From NCBI GenBank assembly GCA_021234155.1, contig JAJEKV010000056.1:7160618-7224617 (forward strand): DNA of 64,000 bases. Reading direction: 5' to 3'. The DNA comes from Isoetes taiwanensis (lineage: Eukaryota > Streptophyta > Lycopodiopsida > Isoetales > Isoetaceae). Positions 43,481 through 55,700 of the stretch are shown here, one piece after another; position 1 is the first letter of the stretch, and the number at the start of each line of letters is the position of its first letter. A model generated the notes under the pieces. It ran no database searches. It saw only the letters and a list, made by a program, of their open reading frames with translations, and was not told the DNA's origin. A program made the translations under genes and the position numbers.

Positions 43481-44376
43481 CATTCATTCTCTATTCTTCA
43501 AAATGTTTCTAATTAGTGTGCAATAATGTCAACCTATCATTTCCAAGAACCAATGTTGATGCTTATGAGTTGGATAACAATCAATAAGTAAATCAATTTG
43601 TGTACACTTGCTAATCATAGTCAATGGCATAGGAAAAATCATACGCCTAAATGTGCTCATTTCTTCAAGTACAAAAAAAGGAACCACTTCCAAAACTTAA
43701 CCTACCCACAATTGTGCCCCAAACTAGTTTTTTTCTCCCCTTTTTTTTAAAAAAAAAGGGGGGAGGGAGGGGGAGAGGGGTGCTTAACAAGCCCCATATT
43801 ATTGGAACTTGATATCGGCGGATTTTTGGGAGACCAGGCTCCATTATAAATCATAGGTCTTTTATATGAGTCGTATGAGATGTGAAGAAAACTATTAAAT
43901 AATGTATTGGTTTAGAAAAGGCATGTCATATATAGAATGACACTGAATGTGCAACACTTAAATGTGGAAGTTGCAATAGATTGTACGGGGCTCGGTTTGA
44001 AAACTTCTCGGCTAAATCCACATGGTTGTGTGAAACTTGCATGCAATTTTTGATACACCATACCATGCTTCGACCCTACAGGATCACCATCTCCTTGAAC
44101 ATAAAGACATGGAACTTCCTCTAGAACCTGAAAAAGTCTTGCAGACAGGCGAATAAGGAAATAGGCAATGACACGGAGGACAATGTATAAAGAACACCTC
44201 ATCAAGTGGAAATTCACGAGTGAGAAAGCGGCCACTTAGAAAAAAGAAGAAGACTTGAAGAAGAATTTTCCTTCCTTCCCAAATTTTTAATCCAAGAAAG
44301 CGAGTCATATAGCTAAAAACTACTTGTAAAATTGATGAAAATAAAGCTTTGTTGACTTCTTATTTTTTTCATCCCC
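43481..44376. other. AT-rich DNA with a polypurine stretch
   Basis: 43735-43785 is a run of C, T, A and then GGGGGGAGGGAGGGGGAGAGGG that could form a hairpin or G-rich structure. No gene recognised. Confidence 0.4.
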
Positions 44377-45050
44377 TTTTTTGGGTTGCCCCTAGGGGGG
44401 CAAGCCCTTGTTGATGTGGGTTTATGGCATATACTAGGTATATACTAATATATACCAAGAATATGCCAATGACCGCTAAAAACTTCCTATAGGGAGTAAA
44501 TTGGCGGTGGCCGCTATTGTTGGGCAGCCCGCTTGGAAACCGGCTAACCGGTTGTCCAGGAATAGATTCTTGCACAGCTGCAGCCCTGGCGATGGCAGTT
44601 GCAGATCCGACTCTGGCACTTCTGTTCATCTTCAGCCTGCTAGAATCTACTTGAAACAGGGGCCATATTTCTTCGTTGCCACAAAGGGGCCTTTGCTTTG
44701 GTGCTCTAGCCAAGAAGAACCAAATGGAAAACCCATTTGAACACTCGAGACTTGATCGCCTGCCTTATTGGACGGATTTGAGCTCTGGCGATGCCGTCAA
44801 AATCTTTAGCATTTCAACCCGCCTATGCTTACATCTCAGATATTACCTCTAGCCCGGGGCTTGGATGATTTATCTTTTTTCTTTGGGCGTAAATTTCTTC
44901 AAAAAAAAACCCTCTTTGCTTCTTGGTTCTCTTCTGAAATGGGGCAGAAAATGGCCCACCTAATTTTTACGGTTCTCTTCTGAAATGGGTTCCCATTTCT
45001 TGGTTCCTCTTTCTCGAAATAGGTTCCCATTTCTTTGCCGCCGGTCTCCC
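44377..45050 (-). repeat. Retroposon-like repeat, copy A
   Basis: On the minus strand it ends GGGCTTGCCCCCCTAGGGGC, then AACCCAAAAAA, an A-rich tail typical of retroposed sequence. A conserved minus-strand frame reads LKMNRSARVGSATAIARAAA, NNSGHRQFTPYRKFLAVIGI, then FLVYISIYLVYAINPHQQG. Copies B (48322-48885) and C (49523-49685) share the same 3' half. The frame is preserved in pieces in copy B, but I do not recognise the protein. The far end (about 45050) is approximate. Confidence 0.6.
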
Positions 45051-45250
45051 TCTTGCCCGGTCTTAAGATCCTTCCACCAACAAATTCGGCTATGGCTAAG
45101 CGCTTTGGGGCACATACTTTTGGTCAGAGAAATGGTTATGCCGAGTCTCCGAATCGGAAGAGCCATTATGCTTCCTGTAGCACCCATCATAGCCAATTGC
45201 AATGGACTCGCTTTCTGGTGCAATGGTGGGGCATTCAAGGCCAACCCTAG
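45051..45250 (-). other. ORF continuing upstream of retroposon copy A
   Basis: A minus-strand frame reads NAPPLHQKASPLQLAMMGAT, GSIMALPIRRLGITISLTKS and MCPKALSHSRICW, ending close to the copy A repeat. It has no match I can name and might be the 5' part of the parent sequence of copy A or unrelated. Confidence 0.25.
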
Positions 45251-46125
45251 TTGTGGGCTAAAAGCGTAATTAGATGAGATTTCAAACTGTTCTTCAGAGC
45301 GTGAAGTTACATGAGTGCCTTTTATTGTTTTGGATTATTCTAGTTGGGCGCGTTTCGTTCCTCGATATGGGCTATATAATGCAAGGACTCACTATGCTGC
45401 TCCAAAATCACTATCAAAGACAACGCCTCTATACTCGAATTGCACTAAGGAAGGTTGTATTTTTTAATATAAATACCTCCTTCTGTATATAGAGTTGGCC
45501 ATATTTTAATGGAGTCACAATTAGTTAAAGTAATGAGTGCTGGTCCCTATGTGCTCGGGTTCTGGATTCCTCCAAGTTGTGCAATCTAGCTATTAGCCAA
45601 GTTCTCTTCATATGTTTTACATATCTCAGTTGATTTTAATTTTATCTTTTAAAGTCCATATCACTTAATATGGCTTGCACATATTCAAAATTGTAGCAGC
45701 AAATGCGAAGCTTTAAATCTCAAGGACGCTAGATTTCAGTCCTCAGCTTTTACTTGCTATCCTTTGTGCTTGAAAGGTATAAACGAAAAACGAACATAAC
45801 TAATATCATATTCCAGTATCCATTATCTCTGCAATTCTATCTTGAACCTTTGCTATTCAATACTAATTGTCTAACAAACCATTCGTTAGGTTCGCTTGTA
45901 ATTTGCTATTATGGTAGTACTTATGGCTATATTACAGTAGTTTTTTAGAACTATCAATTAACAGGTCGTTGAGTTTTTCTCTTATCCTGAAGATTAACTA
46001 AGAAGTCATTTTGGCCATCTCAGGCTGGGAGGATGGATGTGGTATGGGGTGAAACAACAGGAGTTAAAGGTCAGCTCTTGCTGCTTTATCCTGTTCTTTT
46101 TGTTCTGCAGGTAGACTTTAACTGC
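45251..46125. other. AT-rich DNA, no gene recognised
   Basis: Small ORFs without motifs on both strands. No repeats with defined ends were seen. Confidence 0.35.
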
Positions 46126-46128
46126 TCT

Positions 46129-46441
46129 ATCCTTAATACTTTTATGTGTGTGCGCGCGTGCGCTTGTGTGTTATGTGCACATGCGTATGTATGTTGGGTG
46201 TGTTTCCATGGTTTTACATAGGAAGATTTTGCTTTGGATTCATGAGAAGATTTCATCATATATGATTTACTGCGACATGTATCCTTAATACTTAATACTT
46301 TTATGTGTGTGTGCGCGCGCGCTTGTGTGTTATGTGCACATGCGTATGTATGTTGGGTGTGTTTCCATGGTTTTACATAGGAAGATTTTGCTTTGGATTC
46401 ATGAGAAGATTTCATCATATATGATTTACTGCGACATGTAT
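46129..46441. repeat. Tandem duplication of about 155 bp containing alternating purine-pyrimidine DNA
   Basis: Unit 1 (46129-46281) and unit 2 (46282-46441) share CCTTAATACTTTTATGTGTG, the (TG/CG)n run, TGCACATGCGTATGTATG and the end GATTTACTGCGACATGTAT, with almost no differences. The exceptions are an extra CTTAATA and the length of the TGTGTGCGCGCGCG run. Near identity indicates a recent duplication. The run is Z-DNA-prone, which may have promoted slippage. Confidence 0.85.
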
Positions 46442-48320
46442 CTGTTCACAGTTTTCTTGCATGAGTATGACAGTTCTCAACTGTTTCTAGGCATTTCAGT
46501 TTTTTATTGTTGTTGCTTGTCGAGAACAAAGCAGCTTATGGAGGAAGTTTCGTAATGGCGGTGAGTGACAAAGATTTGTTGCCATAACGCGGTGCTTCTT
46601 TTATGATGTTGACAAATGTTCTTCCGTACGGGGCGGATGGTGGCCCGTGGTTTGTTGTTTATTGTGATGGATGTGGGGAATTTTGTAAATACAATTGCTA
46701 CGCTTTGCTCAAGTTCAAATTCAAGGCACTGTATGAAAAGGAAAGTAAAGGTTGTGTGACATAAATGGGTAGGCTATTCCAAAGATATTCGCAAAGAATT
46801 ATACAAAATAAAGGGGAACCACTATTCTCAGGCAACTCAAGTCCACAAACCGTCATCCCGCAAAGATCAATGGACCAGGATTCTTGCCCAATTTGGCTCT
46901 TTTTGGCCAATAATTTTGTCCCACCCTTGAAGAATTATCCTTGCTATTAACTCGAAGGTGGCCAAGCCAAGGCTTCGGTTGGCCATTGATAAATATATTT
47001 ATATAGAATACCTCTACCGGGTTTACCTTGTTTCATTGGTACATGAGTTATTTTACTAATGTTAAATTTGGAAGATCTGTAAGATACTTCTTATTTGCCG
47101 CCTCTTTGGGATGTTGCATGCATAATAAAACTTTATGGAGGCAGGGCCCTAGGATGCGTGATTCAAAGTAATGTTGATCAAGCATTTGCATGCACCTCTT
47201 CAGATTTTTATATAATTTGGGTGGTTTTAACAACTTTGTATTGCAACAGGCTATCACAAATATGTGCAGAGTGCCTGCTTACAGCATTACTTCACAACAC
47301 TTCAAGGACGATAACCAGCTAATGCCCCTTGAATTGTAACATATTCGTTGAATTAGTATACCACATACAGCAATGACCGTAAACTATGCTACACAAGTTT
47401 GAAGGAATTTTTGAATGTAGGATTTTTCAAGTGGCTCATCTGTAGAAGTATGCCATTGGTGTGCTTGCATAAAGGGTATGCATCAAGCACCTTTTATATG
47501 GCATGAACCAGTATTTAAAGTGCAAGTTTCACAGAGCGTTCCAAGAAAAAAATCACTTGCCAAACTCGAGAATACTTATTAAAAGTTCAAGAAATTGACA
47601 ACTTTTTTGGATGGAAAGTGCTCGACAGAAAATGTAAAGAGGTTGTTATAGTGCTGACTGTATTTATTATGAGTTCTATGTATTAAGAAAAAATAACATT
47701 TTCATTATCATATGAACAACAAGACTGATACAATACAATGCTTTATTAAAAACTGTATCTATCTATCTTTATAACAACAAATGTTTGTATGTTATTTGGC
47801 CATCAAGTTCTCGTGAGGATGTGCAATGTAAGATGAATTGGTTGGATACTAAAGAGCCCCTATACTTTTTAACAATTAAAAATGTGCAAAAGCAAAGCAT
47901 TGTGATCACAAAAAAACGTCTCATTGCCTTTGATTCTGGTGTCCACGTTGTGTGAAGATAAATATGTTTTCTTGCATAAAACAGATCAAAACTCTCGCTG
48001 AATTTGTAAGAAAGAATCTCAATAAAAACATTAAGCATGCTCTAGAGTTGATCCTTAACATGGACTTTAGCTAAGTTGCACGTGAAAACAAACAACGATT
48101 TTAGCTCAATTTAAAACAAAGATCTCCCCCCTCCCCAATAAGATTCCTAAAGCAAATTTCGTGGAAAGCATAACATATTAGCTTCTAATGTTATTGCCAT
48201 TTGATGTTAAGTGATGTCATGTTGTTGGACTTATTTTGTAAAGCAATTATATGCAAAGTTGAAACTAGGATTCAATATGTCAATAGGTTGAGATATATAA
48301 TTTGTTAAGTTTGCTACTTT
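46442..48320. other. AT-rich DNA, no gene recognised
   Basis: Only short motif-free ORFs. Composition is uniform, with no terminal repeats found. Confidence 0.35.
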
Positions 48321-48321
48321 G

Positions 48322-48885
48322 TTTTTTTTTGGGTTGCCCCTAGGGGGGCAAGCCCTTGTAGATGTGGGCTTATGGTATATTCTAGGTATATGCTAGTATA
48401 GGCCAAGAATATGCCAATGACTGCTCCAAACTTACTATAGGGTGTAAACTGGCGGTGGCCGCTGTTATTGGGCAGCCACTTTGGAAACCGGCTAACATTC
48501 TTGCACAGCTGCAGCCATGGCGATGGTAGCTGTAAATCCGACTCTGGCACTTCTATTCATCTTGAGCCTGCTAGAATCTACCTGAAACAGGGGCCATATT
48601 TCTTCATTGCCACAAAGGGGCACTGCATTGCTGCTCTAGCGCTGAAGAACCAGTGGAAAACCCATGTCGAACACTCTGAGACTTGATGCCATCTTATTGA
48701 ACGGATTTGAGCTCTGCTGATCCCCGAAGTCAAAATCTTTTGCATTTCTGAACCCGTTTCTGCTTACATCTGTAGTATCTCTCTAGGGCTTGGATGATTT
48801 ATCTTTCTTTCCTTTGGGCAGAAATTTCTTCTAAAAAAATTTCTTCCTTTGGTTCCTCTTCTGAAATGGGTTCCCATTTCTTTGC
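48322..48885 (-). repeat. Retroposon-like repeat, copy B
   Basis: It aligns with copy A from the A-tail side (GGGCAACCCAAAAAAAAAC on the minus strand) through ..TTCCCATTTCTTTGCC. The frame piece NNSGHRQFTPYSKFGAVIGI and then FLAYTSIYLEYTISPHLQGL matches copy A at most positions. Differences include loss of the CCGGTTGTCCAGGAATAGAT segment present in copy A. Same orientation as A and C. Confidence 0.65.
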
Positions 48886-49522
48886 CACTTTGCTTTACAA
48901 GATATATCTTAAATCATGATAGTTGTAGAAATTCTTAACACTATGCTAAGTTCCTTCTTTCTGTCTGCCCGATGTATTGTTCATTATGTTTCATGGAGGC
49001 TGGACATCTTGCTCTTTATCAAGTATGCGGGTTGTAAAATGGAGGAACTCTACCATATTGTGCACATTCATATATAAAAGCACAAGTCTCAACAATAGGG
49101 CTTGGATTCATGGCATCGAGGCACATGCCTAAGCTGCATATTGATGGCTACTTATGGATTGGGAACTTGCATATTTTGTGCTGCCACAGGCTACATATCT
49201 ACAGTGGAATCAACAACCCACAAGTTGAAGCGATCCTCCACAAATTGAAGTAGATCTGGAAGGAGAAGAGGCAGATCTGAATTGTGGAGTGAAGAGGAGG
49301 GGACGTATTTATGCTCCATCTTGTGCAGGTGCAAAATGTGTGGGATTGCACCTTCTGAACAAGCACCGGTGATACTGGATACCCCTATCGACCCATCAAC
49401 GGCCCCGACTCATGCCCACACCTCTGAAATAAACAATTTAGATCAGACTGCAGATTAATTTAAATTTCAATTAACTTGGTTGTGGCTATAGACTTGACAA
49501 TGTAGAACCATGTAACAATGCT

Positions 49523-49685
49523 TAGGGGGCAAACCCTTGCTCATGTGGGTTTTTGGCATATCCTAAGTATATGCTGGAATATGACTAGGATATGCCAGGA
49601 ACTGCTCCAAACTTATTGTTGCTTGTAAACTGGCGGCCGCTAGTGTTGCTGGGCGGCCAGTGTGCAAACTGGCTAACTGGCACCG
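49523..49685 (-). repeat. Retroposon-like repeat, copy C (partial)
   Basis: Only the 3' part is present: AGGGGGCAAACCCTTG, then ATGTGGGTTTTTGGCATAT, TGCCAGGAACTGCTCCAAAC and GGCGGCCGCTAGTGTTGCTG. It is more diverged than copies A and B. Confidence 0.55.
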
Positions 49686-49689
49686 CCAT

Positions 49690-50782
49690 GGTTGTCTTGT
49701 TATTTCAAGGAATTGAGGAGAGCCCAAGCTTCAGCTTCAGCTTCGGTCTTGATAAATGTTCTATCCGTTGAAAATCAGTACAAAGAAAAGATAAACATAG
49801 GTCCGTTAAGGGTTCTGGCTCTTCTGCACCCGACAAGCACTCATCGGCTTCTTGCCCATTCGAAGCTTTAGACCTATTAGCTCAAATGCTTGAGGTAAAA
49901 CATAAAACTATATGTTGAAAGTCCTCCTATAAAAGAAAACACGAGCTTTAGCTACTGAGCTCTACAGATGCTTCTACAACCTAGGTTGGATTCTGGCTCA
50001 CTCTCAAGGTTAATGGTCCGCGCAATGAGCATTGCAGCAGAAGATCAACTCATTGTCATGGCGCATACTGGTATGTCCATTCAATAAAAATTGATTAACC
50101 TGGGATTTCTTAAACTTTTCCAAATGTATAGCAAATCAACATTGACTACATTGGCTTATGATTTTATTATTCTATGTTCTACATAGTATTTGTACAAATC
50201 AATAAGGTTAGAATTGCAGGAATTACAGTTGCAAAATCATTATCGTGCAAATCAGGTATTAATAGAGGCTATAATCACATCCTAGATTGCAGGCCCAAGG
50301 ATATTATGAGGTATATTCTCAAATAGACAATCTTTCACTTTCACTGCATTGCACAAATCACTCTTCTCAAATGTGCAATCTTCTCGCTTTGGCCTTTCAG
50401 ATTTTTCTTCAGAGCCTACTGTTTGCATTTGACACTCATTATGGCTGTAGCTTTTGTCTGTGGTCATGCACTTTGTGCCAGGTTTGTTTGATAAATTTAC
50501 GGAAGATAATTCATCAACTACGTAGCCAATAAGGTTGTCATTGTGAGGTAAAATTCAAGAACGTAAAAACTAATAACAATGTCAACGCCTAAATTTATCG
50601 TAACTTGCTTTTATGCATCTTAAATCATAGTGCAACACTTTGTTCACTGTGCCCGTTCTATATCTCAAGTACCCATAAATCATATTCGTTGCACAATATC
50701 AATTATGTAAATTACTTTGAAGTATTATTCTTTCCTCCCTCAGTTCTATAAATTGACCTTCATAGCTTCATAAACAAAACTC
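49690..50782. other. 5' flank of the Ty3/Gypsy element
   Basis: No gene recognised. A CAGCTTCAGCTTCAGCTTC triplet run occurs at about 49731. The stretch ends with the target site GTGCC of the retrotransposon. Confidence 0.35.
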
Positions 50783-50787
50783 GTGCC

Positions 50788-53287
50788 TGCTGCCATGCCA
50801 TGGCAGCATGCAAGAGCCAAGCACATATTTACACTAATCCTCTCAGTTTGATTCACTTTGCAAGACATTAGGGAAGTGCTTCACTAGCATACATCACAGT
50901 TTGAAGAGCAAAGGAAGGACAATTGACTCAAGTCACTCAAGAGATACAAGAGGTCAAACAAGCAAAGGAAGTGAAGAGAAGAAGAGAAAGAAGACCCCTT
51001 GAAGAGCATTCCATGGTATGTAACCATTTGTGATCTTGGTATATTTGGCATTTTGATCCCCATCTACTCCACCATCCCAAATACCATTGAACCTTGACTC
51101 CTTGCTCATACACCTCCCAAAGTCAAACTTGACCTTGAAAGTTCTTTCTAGTCAAAATACACCTTCATGAAACACCCACTTGCTTCATCATCCAATAGTT
51201 GAAGAGAGACTTGACTAAGTCATGATTTTGCTCATGAAGTCAACATCCCATGCAACTTGAGCAAAAATAAAAAGAGGGTTGCAAAATCCCTAAGGGAAAT
51301 GCTCAAAATTCAAGCATGCCCAAGGAGATACCTCAAAGTTGCTCCATAAAATTTTTTGGCTTCCAAATGAGCACTTGATAAGCCAAGTCCCTCTACACCT
51401 CACTTCACACATCAAGTCATCATACCCATCACCATTCTAGCCATTTCATCTCAAACTCTCATTCAAATCAAAATTCATTTCAAAAACATCAAGAATAGCA
51501 TCATTGTTGCCACATCACCCTTGACACCTCATCATTCACACACATCATCTCCACATCATTCAAAAATTTTGACTAGAGAGAATTTTCAAATTCAAGTGGG
51601 CTGACACGTCATCATTCCCATTGGCCACGTCACACCACCTGGCCATGTCATCACTTTCAAATGCCACTTCATTCACTCCTTAAACTCTTCTTTTTTCCAA
51701 ATTCCAAAGAGCTCTATTGTGAAAAAAGGATCCCGTAATATTATAGGGTACAAAAACGATTCCCCTACAAAAAAGAATTTTGAGAAAAGGCCTTATTTTA
51801 GGCATTATATATGTTTTCTAGGGAATCGTGCCATAGGGCTTAAGGGGTGTAAAAATTTTCCTATCTACCCCCCTAATTTCTCCTTTCACCCAATCTCCCC
51901 GCTAGCGTGGAGCATCCGGGCGTGTGGGGCGGTGGAGGTACCGGATCCCACGTGGACGCTGCATGCAATAATCAGAAAGAATTGATTTTTTTACCCTTAT
52001 ATACCTTGTCTCCTAAATTCAATCAGGCCTGTGGGATATTTAGCTTCGAACTGCCAAAACCTAAATCTGGAAAACGCCAAGATCCGTTCAATCCGGCCAA
52101 ACAGACCATTAAATCACCACCCAAAGTGGCCGAATCATCATGTTTAATACCATGAATGCTTAGTGCGAGCTAAAAGACGAAGATTGGAAGGAAGTAATAA
52201 AATCTCAACGGACGAAGCCTTCTACAAAAGGGTTTTTTCTGCACAGAAGATTCTTGAGGGCTTTGAGGCAAAGAAGGACTCTTGGCTTTGAAGAAGGACC
52301 GCCTTGATAATCCTGAGCTTGATTCTGACCTCCTATGCTTACCTTTGATCCGGATTATTGACTCAATTTTTCTGGATTTTTATGTATACCTATTTGATCC
52401 TGTGCCCAAGACCCCGAGCTTGGGATATTACATTGTATCTTCTTAAAGGACCGATTATATTGAAAATCCGACCTTTGTAGCAATTTATTTGAGTTGCATT
52501 GTGATCTTTTCCCAAAAGCAAAATTGTTATAGACTGAGTATCTAGTGCCTGTACAAATTGTCAGCTGTGTGTTCTCTGCCTATGTGGCAAATCCTTAGAG
52601 AGTGCGAAAGCCAAACCCCTATCAAGGCAAATTGCGAAGTCAATACAAGCTAGCATTGTCAAATCATGAGGTATTGCACAACAAGCATGGAGCACAGGAG
52701 AGCAACTATCTGAGCATCAATCCTGCCAAACTAAATGTGTGAAACTAGGCAATACTAGACACGCACATAGTCCATCTTTAGAAAACATTTTCTTTCAACA
52801 TTATTCTCTTCTTATAGTCTTAGGCTAAAAGTTACCAAAAGAAAAATTAGGTCCCTTCTTGTCAAAAAGAAAAGTTGGCCCCTGGTGTGCAGACAAATCT
52901 GAAAAAAATAGAGTTGGTATCTCCAGAAAATTCATTGCCAATATCGAGTTCCAAATTTCAGCTCTCTGTTAGGGACATTGACCAAAAATTGACTGGGTCA
53001 GTGATCTGATTTATGCCTACCTAGCCTACTCTGACCTCGCTGAGTTTTTGCAGTCTGTTGGTGTCAAGTGTTGAGCATCTTGTAGAAAGATATCCACACC
53101 CATAGCTTCATAGATCACATACTGCTAGTTATTTTGTGAAGCAGACTTTTTTATCTTCAGGGAAACACACTCCTAGTGAACTTTTGTGCATTTTTTCTGG
53201 AATCTTTGCACTCAGAGTGGTTGCCTTAAGCAACCTGGAGGTTCTAAACCACTGAGGTTGAAGGTTTTGCCAGGAACACCTTCAACA
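50788..53287 (+). repeat. 5' LTR of the Ty3/Gypsy element
   Basis: It starts TGCTGCCATGCCATGGCAGC (a near-perfect palindrome) and ends ACACCTTCAACA. A run of short ORFs around 51719-52155 is shared with the 3' LTR and is not treated as a gene. Confidence 0.92.
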
Positions 53288-53290
53288 TTT

Positions 53291-53308
53291 TGGAGGTTCT
53301 ACCGAGAT
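53291..53308 (+). promoter_or_regulatory. Primer-binding site candidate
   Basis: Three bases after the 5' LTR, TGGAGGTTCTACCGAGAT begins with TGG, the complement of a tRNA CCA end. The tRNA was not assigned. Confidence 0.6.
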
Positions 53309-53330
53309 CACTTTCCTGGAATCTGAACTC

Positions 53331-55418
53331 ATGGCACCCAGAAGAACTAATGAGGCATCAGAGCCTAGTGAAGCACAGGATAATCATGAGACTACTGCAG
53401 CACCAACTGTTACCATACAAGCAAATGCAGGTATGCCTTATCAATACTTTGAGCTAAATGTGCCTATTCCAGTTCCTGTCTTTGATCCGAGCATGAATGC
53501 CAATAATTTCCTCAAAACTTTTGAAGAATACTATCAGGAGTATGGTTACAAAAAAGGCTGTAAGTTCTCTGAATTTAAAAAATGTTTCAAGAATGATGAG
53601 GTCAGAGCTTGGTTAGAGTATGTTGTAAGTTTAGGCACCAATTCTTGGGAAGAACTGGTTAAAAAATTTTTAGCACGGTTTGGAAGAGTCTTGGACCCCC
53701 AAGATTTAATCTTTGAGTTGCAAACTTTTCGCATCAAACATGGTGAGAGTGTGCACCAATATGTTGAAAGATTCAATCACTATCTTGTCAAGTGCCAAGT
53801 CAATCATGTTCCTAACCACACCTTGCATCTAGTGGCTTCTTTTATCAGGGGATTAAGCAGCAGACCGAGGGTACACAGAAAGCTTTTGAAGATCCAAAAA
53901 CAAGAAGGATTTGATACAATTCACAAGGCTTTCACCAAGGCTACTGAAATTGCAGATATGATGTCTTACTTACCAGATGATGTGCACTTACCAAGTGATC
54001 CTTTTTTTCCAGATTATGAGCAAGAGTATATGGGAGCAGAACCTGTACCTGTTTATGCTGTTCAAAAGGAGGAAAAAAAGGTTAAAATGGAAGATGATGA
54101 TGCTCCTACAGCAGATGTAAGGGCAGAGATTACCAAAGTGTCTGAGGCACTGATTGAGGTAACCAAACAACTTCAAGAGCTGAAAAGCTCAAAGGTTGAA
54201 AAGAAAACTTACCCTCCATGTGTACATTGCTTTAGAGATACTCATTCTTCTGATTACTGTTGGTATAGGCCATGCCCTAAGTGTGGGAAGAGATGTCATT
54301 TTGGTAAAGAGTGTCCTGTGTGTGAATTTTGTAAGGCTGTAGGACACTATGAAGATAGGTGCAGTGTTAAAGAGTATTTTGCCAGACAAGAAAAGTCTAA
54401 AGTCAATGAGCCGAATGCATCTATAAGGTTTGTGCAGGAAATTGAGGAACAAGAGGAGATAATGGCTGTTCACACCAGAAGAATGAATAATGCCAAAGGA
54501 AAAGAAGCAACACATGAGGAAGCTGACATCTTGAAACATGGGGATGCTGAGCAAGCTGTGGCTGTGCCTCCTCCTCCTGCTCAGAAATTTGTCAAGAAAG
54601 AAAGAGAGTGTGAGGATTTTGAATTTTTGCTGAAGAATTCGAAAATTTGTGTAGATTTGCTGACCTTGCTCAAGATAGCCCCTTCTTACAGAAAAAAAGT
54701 TCTCAATCTGACTAAGGAAGATGAATTTGCCCTAACAAACCACATTGAGGAGCACATGCTCACCCAGGATGATCATGATCCTGGAGCTTTTACTTGTGTA
54801 GCCAAAATGGAAGGAAAGATCTTAACTAAAGTTCTGCTAGATGGAGGATCACCCCTGAATGTGATGCCACATCATATTATGAGGCTGTGTGGTCTAGAAA
54901 TAGACAAGAAAGCTCCAATGATCTTAAAATCTTTTTCTAACACGAAAATCAATCCAGTTGGAATAGTTAGCAATGTGCCTATTGATGTTGAAGGAATAAT
55001 GGTTGCAGCTAACTTTGTTGTGGTTGCTTTCGAAGGAATAGGGGACAAATCAGATATTTATGACCTGCTCTTGGGCAGAAAATGGCTTTCTACAGTTGAT
55101 GCTAGGCCTGTGTGGTCAAAAGGTGAATGCACTATTTCAAATGGCAAGAAAAAGGTAACATTGTACAACAAGTTAGGAGAATTTGAAAATATGAATTTCA
55201 TTGAAGAAGAAATGCTGTTGTCACATCCGTGTGGAGAGTTTGAGCTGAATGCAGTAGAGTTGGAGCCTGACATGAAAATTCCTAAAGAGTTAACTTCAGC
55301 CAAAGCAGGTAATTTTGCTTATTTGTGGTTTGATGGTGGTGTCTCCAAAAGGCTTAATGTGGCATCTTCTCAAGGGCTATTCTTAAGGATGCCTCCAATA
55401 GGTCATTGGCTAAAGTAG
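53331..55418 (+). CDS. Gag-protease polyprotein of the Ty3/Gypsy element
   Basis: A 695-codon ORF with its ATG 43 bp after the LTR. Residues about 50-215 form the Gag core (NNFLKTFEEYYQEYGYKKG, WEELVKKFLARFGRVLDPQD, ESVHQYVERFNHYLVKCQVN). Residues 297-345 are Cys-rich and end in the zinc knuckle CEFCKAVGHYEDRC (CX2CX4HX4C). The pepsin-like protease site is VLLDGGSPLNVM at about 501-512; DGG in place of DTG/DSG is found in other plant Gypsy elements. The C-terminus already enters an RNase H domain (YLWFDGGVSKRLN, about 662-674), then runs out of frame where a G seems missing in the GGG run near 55374. Gag packages RNA into particles and the protease matures it. Confidence 0.9.
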   Translation: MAPRRTNEASEPSEAQDNHETTAAPTVTIQANAGMPYQYFELNVPIPVPVFDPSMNANNFLKTFEEYYQEYGYKKGCKFSEFKKCFKNDEVRAWLEYVVSLGTNSWEELVKKFLARFGRVLDPQDLIFELQTFRIKHGESVHQYVERFNHYLVKCQVNHVPNHTLHLVASFIRGLSSRPRVHRKLLKIQKQEGFDTIHKAFTKATEIADMMSYLPDDVHLPSDPFFPDYEQEYMGAEPVPVYAVQKEEKKVKMEDDDAPTADVRAEITKVSEALIEVTKQLQELKSSKVEKKTYPPCVHCFRDTHSSDYCWYRPCPKCGKRCHFGKECPVCEFCKAVGHYEDRCSVKEYFARQEKSKVNEPNASIRFVQEIEEQEEIMAVHTRRMNNAKGKEATHEEADILKHGDAEQAVAVPPPPAQKFVKKERECEDFEFLLKNSKICVDLLTLLKIAPSYRKKVLNLTKEDEFALTNHIEEHMLTQDDHDPGAFTCVAKMEGKILTKVLLDGGSPLNVMPHHIMRLCGLEIDKKAPMILKSFSNTKINPVGIVSNVPIDVEGIMVAANFVVVAFEGIGDKSDIYDLLLGRKWLSTVDARPVWSKGECTISNGKKKVTLYNKLGEFENMNFIEEEMLLSHPCGEFELNAVELEPDMKIPKELTSAKAGNFAYLWFDGGVSKRLNVASSQGLFLRMPPIGHWLK

Positions 55419-55700
55419 GAAGAATTTATCCAAATGTCACTTCTAATATGGCAGAGTACAAGGCATTAATTGCAGGTCTTCAAGAGGCAAGAAATCTAAA
55501 CATCAGTGATGTTATCATCTTTGGAGATTCTCAGCTTGTCTGCAGGCAAATATCAGGAGAGTATCAGGCCAAGAGTGAAGACATGATGCAGCTTAGAGAT
55601 CAAGCTATGCTGGAATTAAGAAATTTTAAAACCTGGGAGCTTTGCCATGTGCCAAGGGAGCAAAATTGTGAAGCGGATTCACTATGCAAAAGTGTGCTAT
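55310..55700 (+). pseudogene. Plant-type (archaeal-like) RNase H domain between protease and RT
   Basis: Read across a one-base frameshift, the region gives YLWFDGGVSKRLN, ILKDASNRSLAKVGRI, SNMAEYKALIAGLQEARNLN, VIIFGDSQLVCRQISGEY and WELCHVPREQNCEADSLCK. These supply D (FDGG), E (NMAEY), D (FGDSQL) and D (EADSL), a full catalytic set of the aRNH type. The NMAEY..GL..A and H.PRE.N..AD signatures separate it from the RT-linked RNase H of Gypsy elements. It lies upstream of RT, whereas in Tat/Ogre elements as I know them the extra RNase H lies downstream. It would degrade the RNA strand of hybrids during reverse transcription. Confidence 0.8.

Noticed and set aside
49200-49440. Protein-like frame DLEGEEADLNCGVKRRGRIY
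   Set aside because: Short, no splice context, no relative recognised. Left unannotated.
51719-52155. ORFs inside the LTRs (also 60699-61223)
   Set aside because: They differ between the two LTRs by frame-changing indels and have no domain, so they are not genes.
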